From: Elysia crispata
Lineage: Eukaryota > Mollusca > Gastropoda > Plakobranchidae
NCBI GenBank assembly: GCA_033675545.1
Contig: JAWDGP010000898.1
Span: 132,501 to 196,500 of the forward strand
Direction of reading: 5' to 3'
Length of the DNA stretch: 64,000 nt
In this document: piece by piece, positions 44,635-54,866 of the stretch
Layout of the letters: each line of letters opens with the position of its first letter
Position numbering within the stretch: the stretch's first letter is position 1
Position numbers and translations under genes: made by a program
Notes under the pieces: generated by a model
What the model was told of the DNA's origin: nothing
What the model saw: the letters and a program-made list of their open reading frames with translations, nothing else
Databases searched by the model: none

Positions 44635-45431
44635 AATTCAGGAACCAGGGGCACTACTTTCTGATTCTGAAAATGAGGACACAGATCTAGACAAGGTTCA
44701 TTGCGGAAGGACTTGTAATTTAATGTGATTTTGTTCCTATTTGTGTACTATTCTTTGTCTTCCAGTGTTTCTCTTGCCAAGATTAATGCATTTTTGGAAG
44801 TGACAGTCAGCGTTTATTGACTCTATTCCCCCTTTCCCCTCATCATCAATTTCAATTAATTGTCACATACTTTACTTATTACATTATCACATTAGTTTCA
44901 CTAACAAAAATGCATTAATCTAGGCAAAAGAAACCCTAAAATACAAGGGAAATGCTACTGTAAAATTTGCACTGTACAAGAATTTTTTTGAGCAAATTTT
45001 CATTTCTTCATCAAAGCTCAAACTAAAACTGTTTGAAAAAAATATCTTCATCCTGATAAGATCAAGATCAAGCTGTACAAGCAATGGTATTATGCTGACA
45101 AGTGTTTCTCTTCTATGAACTTGGCATACCAAAAAAGTAAGTCTACTTTCAAATCTGAGATTTAAAAGTATTGAGCTATTTTAATCTACTGCTAACTAAT
45201 TATGTATTATTCTACTAGCACACAGCAACTGTCGTAAAAGTAACAATTTTCTGGTGTATTTTGTTGTTTTGAACACAAACTTTTAAAATTTTTTTTGAAT
45301 TAAAATGTGGTAAAACTAAAGCTTACAAAGTTGATATTTTGTAGGCTAAAGGTTTACAAGTAACTCAGCTAAAATCCGTTGATTTTCAATTTTGTTAAAA
45401 AAATGGGACTGATAGTAAAAATTTACTGGTA

Positions 45432-45652
45432 GGACTTCTGATTGGGTATATTGGGTGAGCATATTAAGATATGATCATATAGGATCAAGATCTATATGAT
45501 GATGAAGTTTGTTTTTTTTTTAATTCATAATTCATTGATAAAAACATAACGTGCACTAGATCTAAACTAAGGCATCAACAAGTTCTATATATGGCCCTAT
45601 CAAACGAAGCCCTTTTTAATATGGTAGAGGTGCGTAACCATTCAGGAAGTCC
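45432..45652. mobile_element. MITE of the GGACTTCC family (M3)
   Basis: The left end GGACTTCTGATTGGG follows TA and the right end is GGAAGTCC. The interior contains TAATTCATAATTCATTGAT and a CAAACGAAGCCCTTTTTAAT stretch like that of the copy near 19.95 kb (CAAATGAAGCCCTCTTTTGT). At 221 bp it may be the compact form of the family. Confidence 0.6.
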
Positions 45653-46317
45653 TTCCAATTTACCCTTACTTCCTGAGGACTAAGGGGTTGCCCGTTAAAA
45701 CAAAACAAAAAAAAAAAGACTTTTTAGAAATAGGCCTATATTTTACTTTTACAACCCCTCCTTCTCATGAAATGCATTTCAGCCCCTTGTAAAACTATGT
45801 AAATAGATCTAGATAGATCATAGATACTCTAGTTCTAAGTTTACAACCAAAAAACTTCAACAAGTTCAAGTTTTAAAACAAGTATTTTTCTAGATCTAGA
45901 TCCTAGATCTAAATTACGAGCATCTCCGCTCATTCAAATATTTGTACACCAAGCTTTATAATCTAAATTTATATGCAGACAATAGCTCACCAAATATTTA
46001 CCTCAGTAGATCTGAAACAATGATAGATCTTCCTGGTTGGTTTAAAAACCACTGATTCAATGCAGATTCTCTTGAAAATAAAGCTTATCCAGACACCGGA
46101 TCTTATGAGTTTACACGAACTACAAGGTTTGAGTCAAGGACGATCGCTTTGCACTTCTCTTCTTTGTTACTTAGCTCTACATTTAGATCTTGATGATATT
46201 ATCTAGTTTTGTTCCATTACAGCCATTCGTTTACATATTGGATCCATTCTTGATGACTATTTCACGCGAATTAGGATCCCAAAACAAGATAGGTTGCAAT
46301 CTTGTTGACCATTGACC

Positions 46318-46330
46318 CGGCACTTCCGCT
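46318..46330 (-). promoter_or_regulatory. ETS-type GCGGAAGTGCCGG motif, candidate ARF6 promoter element
   Basis: On the minus strand GCGGAAGTGCCGG contains a GGAAGT ETS core typical of TATA-less promoters. It is oriented with ARF6 and lies 2.7 kb upstream of the coding exon. It is an alternative to the 44.6-kb candidate. Confidence 0.3.
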
Positions 46331-47787
46331 TTCACGAAAATCTTCCTACAAGCTTGATAGATAGATCTATTTAAACTAGCCTATCAGGCCCATGGCAAAT
46401 CTAATTTAGATTTTGATTAATAGTGGGTTCTTGATAAACTTTCCCTATCTGCCTCTTTATTAGTCTGAGCCTTAATTTAATTGTTATCATCAATCTCCTC
46501 ATAAATCTGATCACCATCGCTTCAGAAATATACCGTTTGAATTTAAAGTAGAGATTTCAAAATTTAGATTTTTTTTTTATTTTTAAGGTTTTTAACGAAA
46601 AATATGTAAAAAAAAATAATAAAATTTTTATCTATTTCTGCATCAATATATTCCTGTAATACCCACACTATTAAAATAATTTTTCTTCGAAGAATTTCTA
46701 CAATACAAAAATAAAAACAAAATCTCGACAACTTCTTTTTCAAATCTGGCAAAAATGTAAGATTCTGTGGGGCGGTGTTTAATGCTATGTAGAGAGCACA
46801 TTGCTTTACACATTGCATAGTCGCTAAATATAAAATATTGCCTGATCCTTGAGATTGTACAAGGGACAGTTAATATTAACTTTAAAGACTTATATTCTTA
46901 TCTTAAATTTTGTTTACATGAAAACTGACTCCTGCAAGCTCATTTTAATTATTACATATATAGATTTGGCTTTTTTTAAATCTATTTTTAGAATAAAGCA
47001 TTGTGCTCTATGCAAAACAACTTTATTCTTTTTATTTATTTATTTTTTTTAATGCGGTAGTCAATTCACTCAGTCCATTTTATATTTTCAGATTTACGCT
47101 TTACAAAACTAAATGAGTAAATCACGCAAGGTGTCTTATGACCGCAAGACAACTGCAAAGTTAGTTTATTGAGTAAAATCTTAATTTGTTTATCTTTTTT
47201 TATGAACGTTCACTATCATGCATGTATAAATACATGGTCAGCTGTGCAGGACGTGCCCATTATATTAGCAAATTTTTTTCTAGCTAGATCTACATAGCAT
47301 TTTATTAAGCCAAAAGAAAGATCTTTAAATTGATTTGTAAAGTACAAAATCACTTGTTTACCGGTACCCGTGTTTCCTTATCCATGCTCATTGCACTTGT
47401 ACTTAGAGAGTCTTGTAACGAGCAGTAGGAACCTGTAAAATAGACTGGTAAAGGAAACAATTACCTCTTTTTTTCAGTATTGGTTGTAAGGTATGGCGGA
47501 TTTTGTTTGCAATGCAGAATGGCTTTCATCGCGAAAAACAGGAGCAACGCCTATTCCCAAATTGACACCCCACATAAAAAAATGTACATCTTTATAGCTC
47601 AAGTGTGCCTCCCCTTCAGATACAGCGGAAGTCAGTTGCATCCGATCACTAATATTCTTAGAAAGGTTGATTAACCTGCAAAAACCTGAACCTGTATTAA
47701 TTCTATGCATCCAATTGTGCCATAATGGTTCCTTGCTTACTTATTCTTTGAAACAGTTTTATGCAGAATCTTATACGGAGCGGCGGC

Positions 47788-47930
47788 TTTTTTTTTTTTA
47801 CAAGCTTTGGGTGGAGCTTGTCTGATGACAACCGGTCCAACCACTATATACCTTATCTACGAGTCGAATAAAGATCATTTGCATACAGTAAATTGAACGC
47901 TCCAGTGACTGAGCTATCACGGGCCCTCTT
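47788..47930 (-). repeat. tRNA-derived SINE with hairpin tail and poly(A)
   Basis: On the minus strand a tRNA-like head begins near GGGCCCGTGATAGCTCAGTC. The A box TAGCTCAGTCACTGGAGC is at 47899-47916 and a B-box-like TATTCGACTC at 47861-47870. The element ends in a perfect 6-bp-stem hairpin ACAAGC...GCTTGT (47800-47821), followed at once by about 12 A (47788-47799 as T on the plus strand). Head, hairpin tail and A-tail in one 140-bp unit are typical of a retroposed SINE. Confidence 0.7.
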
Positions 47931-48605
47931 TTAGTGCGTTCTTTCCTCACCCCTCCCCATTTCTTTTTCATATTTATTTCCATCTGCTTTAGCATTTTGA
48001 CATTCACTCGGGGGATGGGAGGGACTGTGATTCCTTCTAAAATCAGTCGGAGTTGTATTTTTAACACGAGAGGGTTTACGCTAGACTATCAGCTAATGTA
48101 TCTAACTGGGGTGTAGGATTTTAACTACTACTAGGTAAGTAGCATACTTTAAGGTCCTTCATAAGCATACCCCCCCCCCAAAAAAAAAAAAAAAAAAAAA
48201 AAAAAGCAAAAAGCAAAAACAACAACAACAACAACAAAAACAACAACAACAACAACAAACAAACCAGACCTTTAAGATATTTGCTCCATCGAAACAAATA
48301 ATGTCCGAGATTTGCAAGATCTATAAAGGAGAAATATTGTAACATATTTTTTTTAATTACTATTTTTTGGAGGGTTTGTTAAAAAAAAGGCTGATTTTGA
48401 TATATCATATTTATTTTTTCTTTCCACTTGAAACTCTTGACGGCATCTTTCAATCTGCCTGTACATTTAACTAAGACTAGAATTTTTGTTTATTTTCTTT
48501 AAATTTGTGTACTTTTAAAAACGTCACTTTTAAAGACTCTTGAGAAATTAAACAATGTAGAATAGCAAGAACAACTATTACTACTACTGCTGGTACTACT
48601 GCACT
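47931..48605. other. intergenic, simple-sequence rich
   Basis: Contains a C9/A25 run (about 48171-48205), a CAA-rich tract (48218-48260) and otherwise AT-rich DNA. No gene is recognised. Confidence 0.6.
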
Positions 48606-48845
<240 letters not shown>

Positions 48846-49010
48846 ATAGTTAAGAATTATAAGAGCGTAAGTTTTAGGTAGTACTCAGCAGTGGTTACGA
48901 TAAGGCTTTAAGTGAAAATGACCGAAAAATGCTTGAATTTGTAAGATTAGAACCATCGATTTATAGATGCTTCGGCACCCATATCGCCTTGCCACTCAGA
49001 GAGAACGTAG
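48846..49010 (-). repeat. SINE-like repeat, copy A
   Basis: On the minus strand an A-box-like GAGTGGCAAGGCG (48985-48997) and B-box-like GGTTCTAATC (48945-48954) stand about 40 bases apart. They are followed by AAATTCAAGCATTTTTCGGT, CACTTAAAGCCTTAT and CTTATAATTCTTAA, then the trinucleotide tract. The post-B-box body is shared with copies at 49200-49360 and 56124-56300. Confidence 0.6.
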
Positions 49011-49199
49011 CTTATTTTATTAACCAAAGAGAGAGGTTCATGGCGAAGGTATTAACTAAGCCTCCCTGAATGACTTACAATCTTGATTGGGAAGATTCAA
49101 ATCGCACCAAAGACAACCATTGAATCCGGAAGCACGAACACCTGCAATTGGGCGCTCAAACATCAAGGACGAACGATAACAATATGTATGCCTCAAATA

Positions 49200-49360
49200 G
49201 TAATTTAAAATTTAGATTTAGAGGAGACAAACCACTAAGTAAATTATAAGGAAGAATTATAAAAGCTAGAGTTTAAGGTAACGTTAGTGTTCAGCAGTGG
49301 TTAGAATAAGGCTTTAAGTGAAAATGCCTGAAAAACGTTTGAATTTGTGGGATTAGAACC
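49200..49360 (-). repeat. SINE-like repeat, copy B (5' truncated)
   Basis: Shares the GGTTCTAATCC...CACTTAAAGCCTTAT body and a TGGTTTGTCTCCTCTAAATC tail with copy C. It begins exactly at the B-box-like sequence, where it joins the end of the LINE endonuclease fragment. Confidence 0.6.
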
Positions 49361-49665
49361 ATCTCGTCTGCGACAAATGGCGTAGTCTATCGGGTGCCAC
49401 TGTTTGGATGTTGGGTGCATCCATGTTGCTTTGTACTTGTCTGCCTGCCTGAACAGCAGTGTGTTCGTGATAGTCAGGTCATTCTCCGCGCACAGACTCA
49501 GGAGCATCAGGCCGTTAGAGTTCATCTTCCCTGTGCTGTGTGGGCCCAGCACTCCCTTCAAGTTGCCACTGTTGCTGCCGACTTTGGCACTGAAGCCGCC
49601 CAGCAACAAGAGTTTGTTTCCGGGGGGTGTAACCTTCACGAGAGCGTTGAGCACCTAGTAGAAAG
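49361..49665 (-). pseudogene. LINE endonuclease, C-terminal fragment (left of the gypsy insertion)
   Basis: The minus strand encodes LNALVKVTPPGNKLLLLGGF SAKVG (degenerate G-D-F-N-A-x-V-G), then KMNSNGLMLLSLCAENDLTI TNT, TWMHPTSKQWHPIDYAICRR. This is the exonuclease-endonuclease-phosphatase domain of RTE-type LINEs, the same domain captured by bovine CFDP2 ('craniofacial development protein 2-like'). The catalytic D of GDFN is replaced by G here. Its other half is at 54867-55300. Confidence 0.8.
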
Positions 49666-49883
49666 TGTAGTGATGCTTTGTGGTTAAGACTTATTCTTAT
49701 TTACGTAAACAACCACAAAGTCACGAACACATATAATTCAAGGTAGAGCACGCTGGATTTGTTTGTTACATCGGGATCGCCATCTTTATTATCTAACTTA
49801 GGAATTGCCAGATTTTCTAGCCATGCCAGGATTCAATGCTAATTAAGGTAAACATTACATGCCAGAGAGGCCATACCGTTACA
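49666..49883 (-). repeat. 3' LTR of the gypsy element
   Basis: 218 bp, identical to the 5' LTR except one base at 49756. On the minus strand it reads TGTAACGG...CACTACA and contains AATAAAGATGGCGAT, which joins a polyadenylation-type AATAAA to a YY1-like AAGATGGC motif. Confidence 0.95.
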
Positions 49884-49895
49884 CCTTCCCCTTTT
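49884..49895 (-). promoter_or_regulatory. polypurine tract
   Basis: AAAAGGGGAAGG on the minus strand lies directly before the 3' LTR, where plus-strand DNA synthesis is primed. Confidence 0.9.
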
Positions 49896-50617
49896 AGTCT
49901 TTAAACCCATATCTACATGAACAAGGAAATAATGTAACATTAATGCATTGCATACAGTATGTGTGCCAATTAAATACCTTAGTTTACAGCCAATTATTTT
50001 TACTAGATTCTATGATCCGTATAGTTAAATTTAACTTAATGCCATTATTGTTTATTGTTTCTTATAATTACATACATGTACTTTAGATCAGAAGATACCA
50101 TAACATTTATAATATAGTGTTTGAGTAACATCTGAATTGCTATGCTTAGGAATATAATTGTCATTTATAGCTAAGAGTGTCCAAGGTTCTTAGTAAATTA
50201 TTCCCTAAAACATGAAGCCAAATGTCTTGAAAGAAAATTAATATCATTAGAATCAGGAGGCTCTAGTCTTGAGAAAATGTTAATCATGTAGGCGTATTAA
50301 TTAAGAAACATTTTGATTGTTCTTGACACAGTGTACCGGTATCAGTTTTTGCAGAAGTATAAGATAGATTAAGACCCGATGCAAGTTCTGTCCTCGAACC
50401 AAAGAGACGACAATTAGGTATTCTGCTAGTGGTGAGACTTTTAAGATAACTAACTGTAACAAACTTATTAATTAGACATAACTTGAAAACGCTCTATCCT
50501 CGAGCTTAAGAATTACACATTTCTTGGGAGCTCTCTATCCTCGAGCTCAGAAACACACAACCTAACAGTTGCCTGGGCAACCTACCCCAAGTCTTCACTA
50601 CGAGGAGGTTAACACAA
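49896..50617 (-). other. gypsy element 3' noncoding region
   Basis: About 720 bp between the integrase stop and the polypurine tract without coding capacity; an envelope gene is absent. Confidence 0.8.
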
Positions 50618-51800
50618 TCACTGATATCTGATAGGCTTAACGACAGCCCTACCAGATCTGGTACAATATGGTTGAGTTGACTTCTCAGCTGGCATCTTCG
50701 CAGACACTGGTGACGATGAAGACGGCTCGGGCTGATGAGAAGGCTCAACAGGCAAGGCTGGTCGAATCACAGGAATCTGTCGTGGACTCTGCACCGGCCA
50801 CGGTATTGGTGGAGCAGGTTCTTGCGGTACAGGTGCTGTCTGAAGTCCACCCTCTGGATGGTTCTTGTGCGGGGTCTTCTGCAGCATGAGGTGTTTTCTG
50901 TTGCGTCTCAGCTGTCCATCAGGAGTACTTATGATGTAGGAGCGAGGTGCACATTGTCCTACAACTTCGCCTGGCTGGTTCCAACCTTTTTCACCTTCTC
51001 CTTTCTTCAGGAGGACTTGATCGCCAGGCTCGAGATCTGGCAGGTGACATGTTTTTCTGTCGAAGTATTTCTTCTGTAACGCTTTGTTTGCCATGTCGCG
51101 GTTTCGGATGAGATCGTGGTTTACAGGGCGAGGTGAAAGCGTTTGTGGGACAGCTGGCAAGGTTGTTCGTAGTCGACGACCATAGGCGAGTTCTGCGGGA
51201 CTCACTCCTAGTGCAGGAAGTGGAGTAGCTCGGTAAGTGAGCAATGCCAAGTGTGGGTCATTTTGGCGTAGAAATTCTTTGGCTGATCGCACGGCTCTTT
51301 CCGCCTCCCCGTTTGCCTGGGGATAGTGAGGGCTGCTTGTGGCGTGGTGGAAGTTCCATTCCTCGGCAAACTGTTGGAATTCTTTAGCCGCAAATTGAGG
51401 GCCATTGTCGGATATTACAGTCTCCGCAATGCCATGTTGTGAGAATATTTGCTTCATCTTATTTATGACTGCACCTGATGTTAGGGACTGGAGAGGTAAA
51501 ATGTCAATATATCTTGAAAAGTAGTCGACTGAGACTAGAAAGTGCTTTCCTTTTAATTCGCATAGGTCTACTCCTATTCTCTGGAACGGACGATCAGGCA
51601 GTGTTGAAGGGAGCAGAGGCTCACTTTGTTGTGCAGGCTTCTTCTGCATGCATAATTTACACATCGCCACACGATCTTGAATTTGTTTGGAAAGTCCAGG
51701 CCACCACACACCTTGGTTTGCACGTTCTCTGCATTTGGTAATGCCAAGGTGTCCATCGTGTATACGGTCCAATATTTCTTTTCTCGTGGAGTATGGAATG
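50618..51800 (-). CDS. gypsy integrase (continuation of pol in another frame)
   Basis: An integrase lacking an ATG near its 5' end, so it is the displaced continuation of pol. Numbering from the TTG at 51772, the zinc-binding HHCC module uses H5, H9, C38 and C41. The catalytic triad is D69 (GVDL), D122 (SDNGPQF) and E158, the D,D-35-E spacing of retroviral-type integrases. A GPY/F-like C-terminal region (VLLKKGEG...) is followed by a proline-rich tail ending in CTRSGRAVVKPIRY. No chromodomain is seen. Integrase inserts the element's cDNA into the genome. In this copy it cannot be translated with the RT without a frame change near 51805. Confidence 0.9.
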
Positions 51801-54576
51801 ACATACTTAGCAAAAGTCCATCATAAAGACTTAGTTCATTTCTAAAGTCAAAGAGGTCTCTTGCCGCTAGCATGACATCTTGTTTGTACGTAGGCCATCC
51901 CATCACAGTGTAGTTGATGGCTGTTCTCAGGCTCACATCTTGCTGTGTCTCTTCTTTAAGTTGTCTCAGTTTTCCATCCGAAACTGGCCACGACGAGGTT
52001 ACCATCGACACATGGAAGCGTACGTCTTCATGAAGATTGGAAGTTTCCTGAGAACAGGCGGCGGGGCTGCGAGACAGTGTGTCTGACGTAACCATCATCT
52101 TGCCTGGCTGGTGTATTGCAACAGGCTTGTATCGCAGCAGGCGAATCAGCATCCTTTGACATCTGAGTGGAGTTTCCGACAAGTCTTTTGAATTGATAAG
52201 TGGAATCAGTGGCTTGTGATCACTGTAGAGTGTGAAGCTGTCTAGTCCCATGAGATATCTGTCAAAACGCTCACAGGCCCATACTGAGGCAAGACATTCC
52301 TTCTCGATCTGAGCGTAACGCTGCTCTGTGTTGGATAATGACCTAGAGCAAAAGGCGACAGGTCTAAGTCCCTCCTCATGTTCTTGTAGGAGACAACCTC
52401 CAAGCCCATAGGATGAGCTATCAGCTTCCACGACCGTGGGCTTCTTTGGGTCGAAGTAAGCCAAAACTGGTGGTTTGATGAGCAGTTCTTTGACTTTGTT
52501 GAAGGCTGTTCTCTGTGGAGGTCCCCACATCCAAGCTGTGTCCTTGGACAGAAGTTCATTTAGAGGCCTCAAAATTGTCGAAAGATGAGGTAGGTATTTC
52601 CCTAGATAGTTTACCATGCCTAGATAGCGTCTGAGTGCAGATACATCAGATGGTGCTGGCAAACCTTGAATGGCTTCGATTTTCATGGGATCTGGGCGGC
52701 ATCCTTCTGCTGAGACAATGTGACCCAGAAATGTGATTTCTGACTTTTTGTACTCGCACTTTGCAGTGTTCAACTGAAGGCTTGCATCCTTCAGTCTCTT
52801 GTGTACCAATTCTAAGAGCTTTTCATGGTCCTCTGGTGATTTTGAGTGACAGAGTATATCGTCAAAGTAGCATACCACTCCGTCAATTCCTTCCAAAATT
52901 CCTGACACAATTCTCATGAAAATTTCAGGGGCAGAGCTGATACCAAATGGAAGTCTTTTCATGAAGTATCTCCCAAAGGGCGTTATGAAGGTGGTGAGCT
53001 TAGCTGTTTCTGGATCCAAAGGAATCTGCCAAAATCCTGATTGTGCATCAAGCTTTGAAAATATTGTTGAACCTTTCAGCTTGTGGACTATCTCTTCAAA
53101 AGAAGGAATTACATATCTTTCTCTTTGCACTGCCTTGTTTAGCTTTTTCAAATCGACACAAATGCGTATGTCACCATTTTTCTTCACCACTGGAACCATA
53201 GGTGAGACCCAATCTGTTGGTTCAGTTATGTCTTCGATGACATCAAGGTCTTTCATTCTTTGTAGTTCTTTCTTCACTCTCTCTTGTAGAGGGATTGGAA
53301 CTCGTCTGGAAGTCGCTAGGCTGTAAGGTGTAGTGCCTTCTTTCAATTTGATCTTTACTGGTTGGCACTTCACTGCACTGAATGCATTGATATTGTGTAG
53401 CCTTTTTACCAGACCTAACGCAGTTGATGTGTCTCTGCTGAGAAGACATTCAACATCGTTGTTCACAACATAGAACGTTGCCGTCTGTTTGTTGATCTTG
53501 GATATAAATTTTCCTTTGATATCCAGCTTTCCACCAAGACTTGACAAATGAACATTTCTCGCCGGATGGAGTCTTGGCTTTAGGGGCAGTGATTTCCATG
53601 ATGATTTGCTTAACACGTTGACGTCAGCGCCTGTGTCAATCTTAAAGCTCACAGTCGATCCTTCTAATTTTAGATCAACTCTCCATGGAGCTGAAGTTGT
53701 GTCTGTGATGGAGTCGATGAAGAACTCAGTATTGTCTACGTTCACTTCTCTTGTTCCTTCTTGATATCCAAACTCTTCTTGTATCTGATCTGCCCTGGCT
53801 CTTGTTTTTGATCTACATAATTTGGCGAAATGGTTTCGCCTGCCACATTTGTGACATTCTTTTCCGAAAGCTGGGCACTTTCCGTAGTGGTGATTCTTAC
53901 CACATTTACCACAGGTCGTCCTCTGCTGTGATCTGCCATGTTGTGATGTGCTTCTTGTAGTGCTTTTGGTGTTTGGATACGAGCTCGAGCCAGGTCTATT
54001 GTAGCTAGTAGGCTTGTTTCTCTGGACTCTGTTCAAGTCAGCAGGTTGAGCCTGATCTCTCTGTTCACTTAATTCGTGTTTGACAGTTTCGTACTGCCTT
54101 GCAGTTGTGATTGCCTCTTTAAGACTCAGATCTGCCTTTAACTGCAACTTCTCCGAGAGTTCTTTGTCCCTCACTCCGAGTACAAGTCGATCCCTTATGC
54201 AGTCTTCTTTGTTTGGGAAGTTTGCATGCTCCGAAAGTTCATATAGAGCTCTTATATATTCTTCAATAGTTTCTTTGCATTGCTGCTCTCTACGATGGAA
54301 CTGTGCTCTGAGATGAATAATATTCCTCTGAGGGATAAAATGTTCATCAAATTTGGATAGAACTGTGTCAAATGTCCTATCACCTTCTGCCAGCTCAAAT
54401 GTGCTGTAGATCCTCTCTGCTTCGGGACCCATAGAGTACAGTAAAGCACTTACTTGTACCTCTTGTTCTTCTTTAGATAGTTTAGACGCAAGTCTAAAAT
54501 GTCCAAATCTCGAGCGCCAAGCTGACCATTCCGCTGGCTCGTGAAAGTTGAATGGTGTTGGTGGTTTGAAAGCCAT
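51574..54576 (-). CDS. gypsy Gag-protease-RT-RNase H polyprotein
   Basis: A single long ORF of about 1000 residues. The ATG at 54576-54574 gives MAFKPPTPFNFHEPAEW, a typical start for this gag lineage. Order: gag capsid region (about 10-175); two zinc knuckles (about 222-255), the second a clean C-x2-C-x4-H-x4-C; retropepsin with DTGAD (about 315-319); RT with LPFGISSAPEIF (about 543-554) and YFDD (about 571-574); RNase H from about 715 with EADSSSYGLGG and YSDHKPL. Gag and pol share one frame, so no gag-pol frameshift site is needed. Native sequence ends near residue 923, after which the frame runs out of register with integrase; the last 77 residues are spurious. Most similar in kind to K02A2.6-like proteins of invertebrates. 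Confidence 0.93.
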   Translation of the reverse strand: MAFKPPTPFNFHEPAEWSAWRSRFGHFRLASKLSKEEQEVQVSALLYSMGPEAERIYSTFELAEGDRTFDTVLSKFDEHFIPQRNIIHLRAQFHRREQQCKETIEEYIRALYELSEHANFPNKEDCIRDRLVLGVRDKELSEKLQLKADLSLKEAITTARQYETVKHELSEQRDQAQPADLNRVQRNKPTSYNRPGSSSYPNTKSTTRSTSQHGRSQQRTTCGKCGKNHHYGKCPAFGKECHKCGRRNHFAKLCRSKTRARADQIQEEFGYQEGTREVNVDNTEFFIDSITDTTSAPWRVDLKLEGSTVSFKIDTGADVNVLSKSSWKSLPLKPRLHPARNVHLSSLGGKLDIKGKFISKINKQTATFYVVNNDVECLLSRDTSTALGLVKRLHNINAFSAVKCQPVKIKLKEGTTPYSLATSRRVPIPLQERVKKELQRMKDLDVIEDITEPTDWVSPMVPVVKKNGDIRICVDLKKLNKAVQRERYVIPSFEEIVHKLKGSTIFSKLDAQSGFWQIPLDPETAKLTTFITPFGRYFMKRLPFGISSAPEIFMRIVSGILEGIDGVVCYFDDILCHSKSPEDHEKLLELVHKRLKDASLQLNTAKCEYKKSEITFLGHIVSAEGCRPDPMKIEAIQGLPAPSDVSALRRYLGMVNYLGKYLPHLSTILRPLNELLSKDTAWMWGPPQRTAFNKVKELLIKPPVLAYFDPKKPTVVEADSSSYGLGGCLLQEHEEGLRPVAFCSRSLSNTEQRYAQIEKECLASVWACERFDRYLMGLDSFTLYSDHKPLIPLINSKDLSETPLRCQRMLIRLLRYKPVAIHQPGKMMVTSDTLSRSPAACSQETSNLHEDVRFHVSMVTSSWPVSDGKLRQLKEETQQDVSLRTAINYTVMGWPTYKQDVMLAARDLFDFRNELSLYDGLLLSMSFHTPREKKYWTVYTMDTLALPNAENVQTKVCGGLDFPNKFKIVWRCVNYACRRSLHNKVSLCSLQHCLIVRSRE

Positions 54577-54637
54577 CACAAGACCTCTTTTAACTTTAAG
54601 TGAATAGATCCCGAGATTTCCAGGTAGTCAAGTTTTA

Positions 54638-54648
54638 TTCTGACACCA
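54638..54648 (-). promoter_or_regulatory. primer-binding site, tRNA-Leu type
   Basis: TGGTGTCAGAA on the minus strand directly follows the 5' LTR. It is complementary to the 3' end of leucine tRNAs ending TTCTGACACCA. The match stops after 11 bases. Confidence 0.75.
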
Positions 54649-54866
54649 TGTAGTGATGCTTTGTGGTTAAGACTTATTCTTATTTACGTAAACAACCACA
54701 AAGTCACGAACACATATAATTCAAGGTAGAGCACGCTGAATTTGTTTGTTACATCGGGATCGCCATCTTTATTATCTAACTTAGGAATTGCCAGATTTTC
54801 TAGCCATGCCAGGATTCAATGCTAATTAAGGTAAACATTACATGCCAGAGAGGCCATACCGTTACA
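54649..54866 (-). repeat. 5' LTR of the gypsy element
   Basis: 218 bp, matching the left LTR at 217 positions. It begins TGTAACGG and ends CACTACA on the minus strand, immediately before the primer-binding site. Confidence 0.95.

Larger units (their letters stand above)
43607..47787. other. upstream of ARF6: putative promoter and 5' exon region
   Basis: No coding gene is recognised. Two candidate core-promoter motifs occur (44624-44634 and 46318-46330) and a GGACTTCC-family MITE lies at 45432-45652. The ARF6 5' noncoding exon should lie here but cannot be located from sequence alone. Confidence 0.45.
49666..54866 (-). mobile_element. Ty3/gypsy LTR retrotransposon, nearly intact, 5201 bp
   Basis: Two 218-bp LTRs (49666-49883 and 54649-54866), TGTAGTG...CGTTACA on the plus strand, differ at a single base (49756 G versus 54739 A). 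GAAAG flanks both sides (49661-49665 and 54867-54871) as a 5-bp target duplication. On the minus strand the order is 5' LTR, primer-binding site, gag-protease-RT-RNase H ORF, integrase ORF, about 720 bp noncoding, polypurine tract, 3' LTR. There is no env gene. The domain order PR-RT-RH-IN is that of Ty3/gypsy. LTR identity implies recent insertion, but pol carries a frameshift. Confidence 0.95.

Noticed and set aside
49896..50617. Possible envelope gene of the gypsy element
   Set aside because: No ORF of suitable length, no signal peptide and no transmembrane segment in this interval.
50668..51079. Plus-strand ORFs across the integrase region
   Set aside because: They are antisense shadows of the integrase frame, whose HHCC and DDE motifs are intact.
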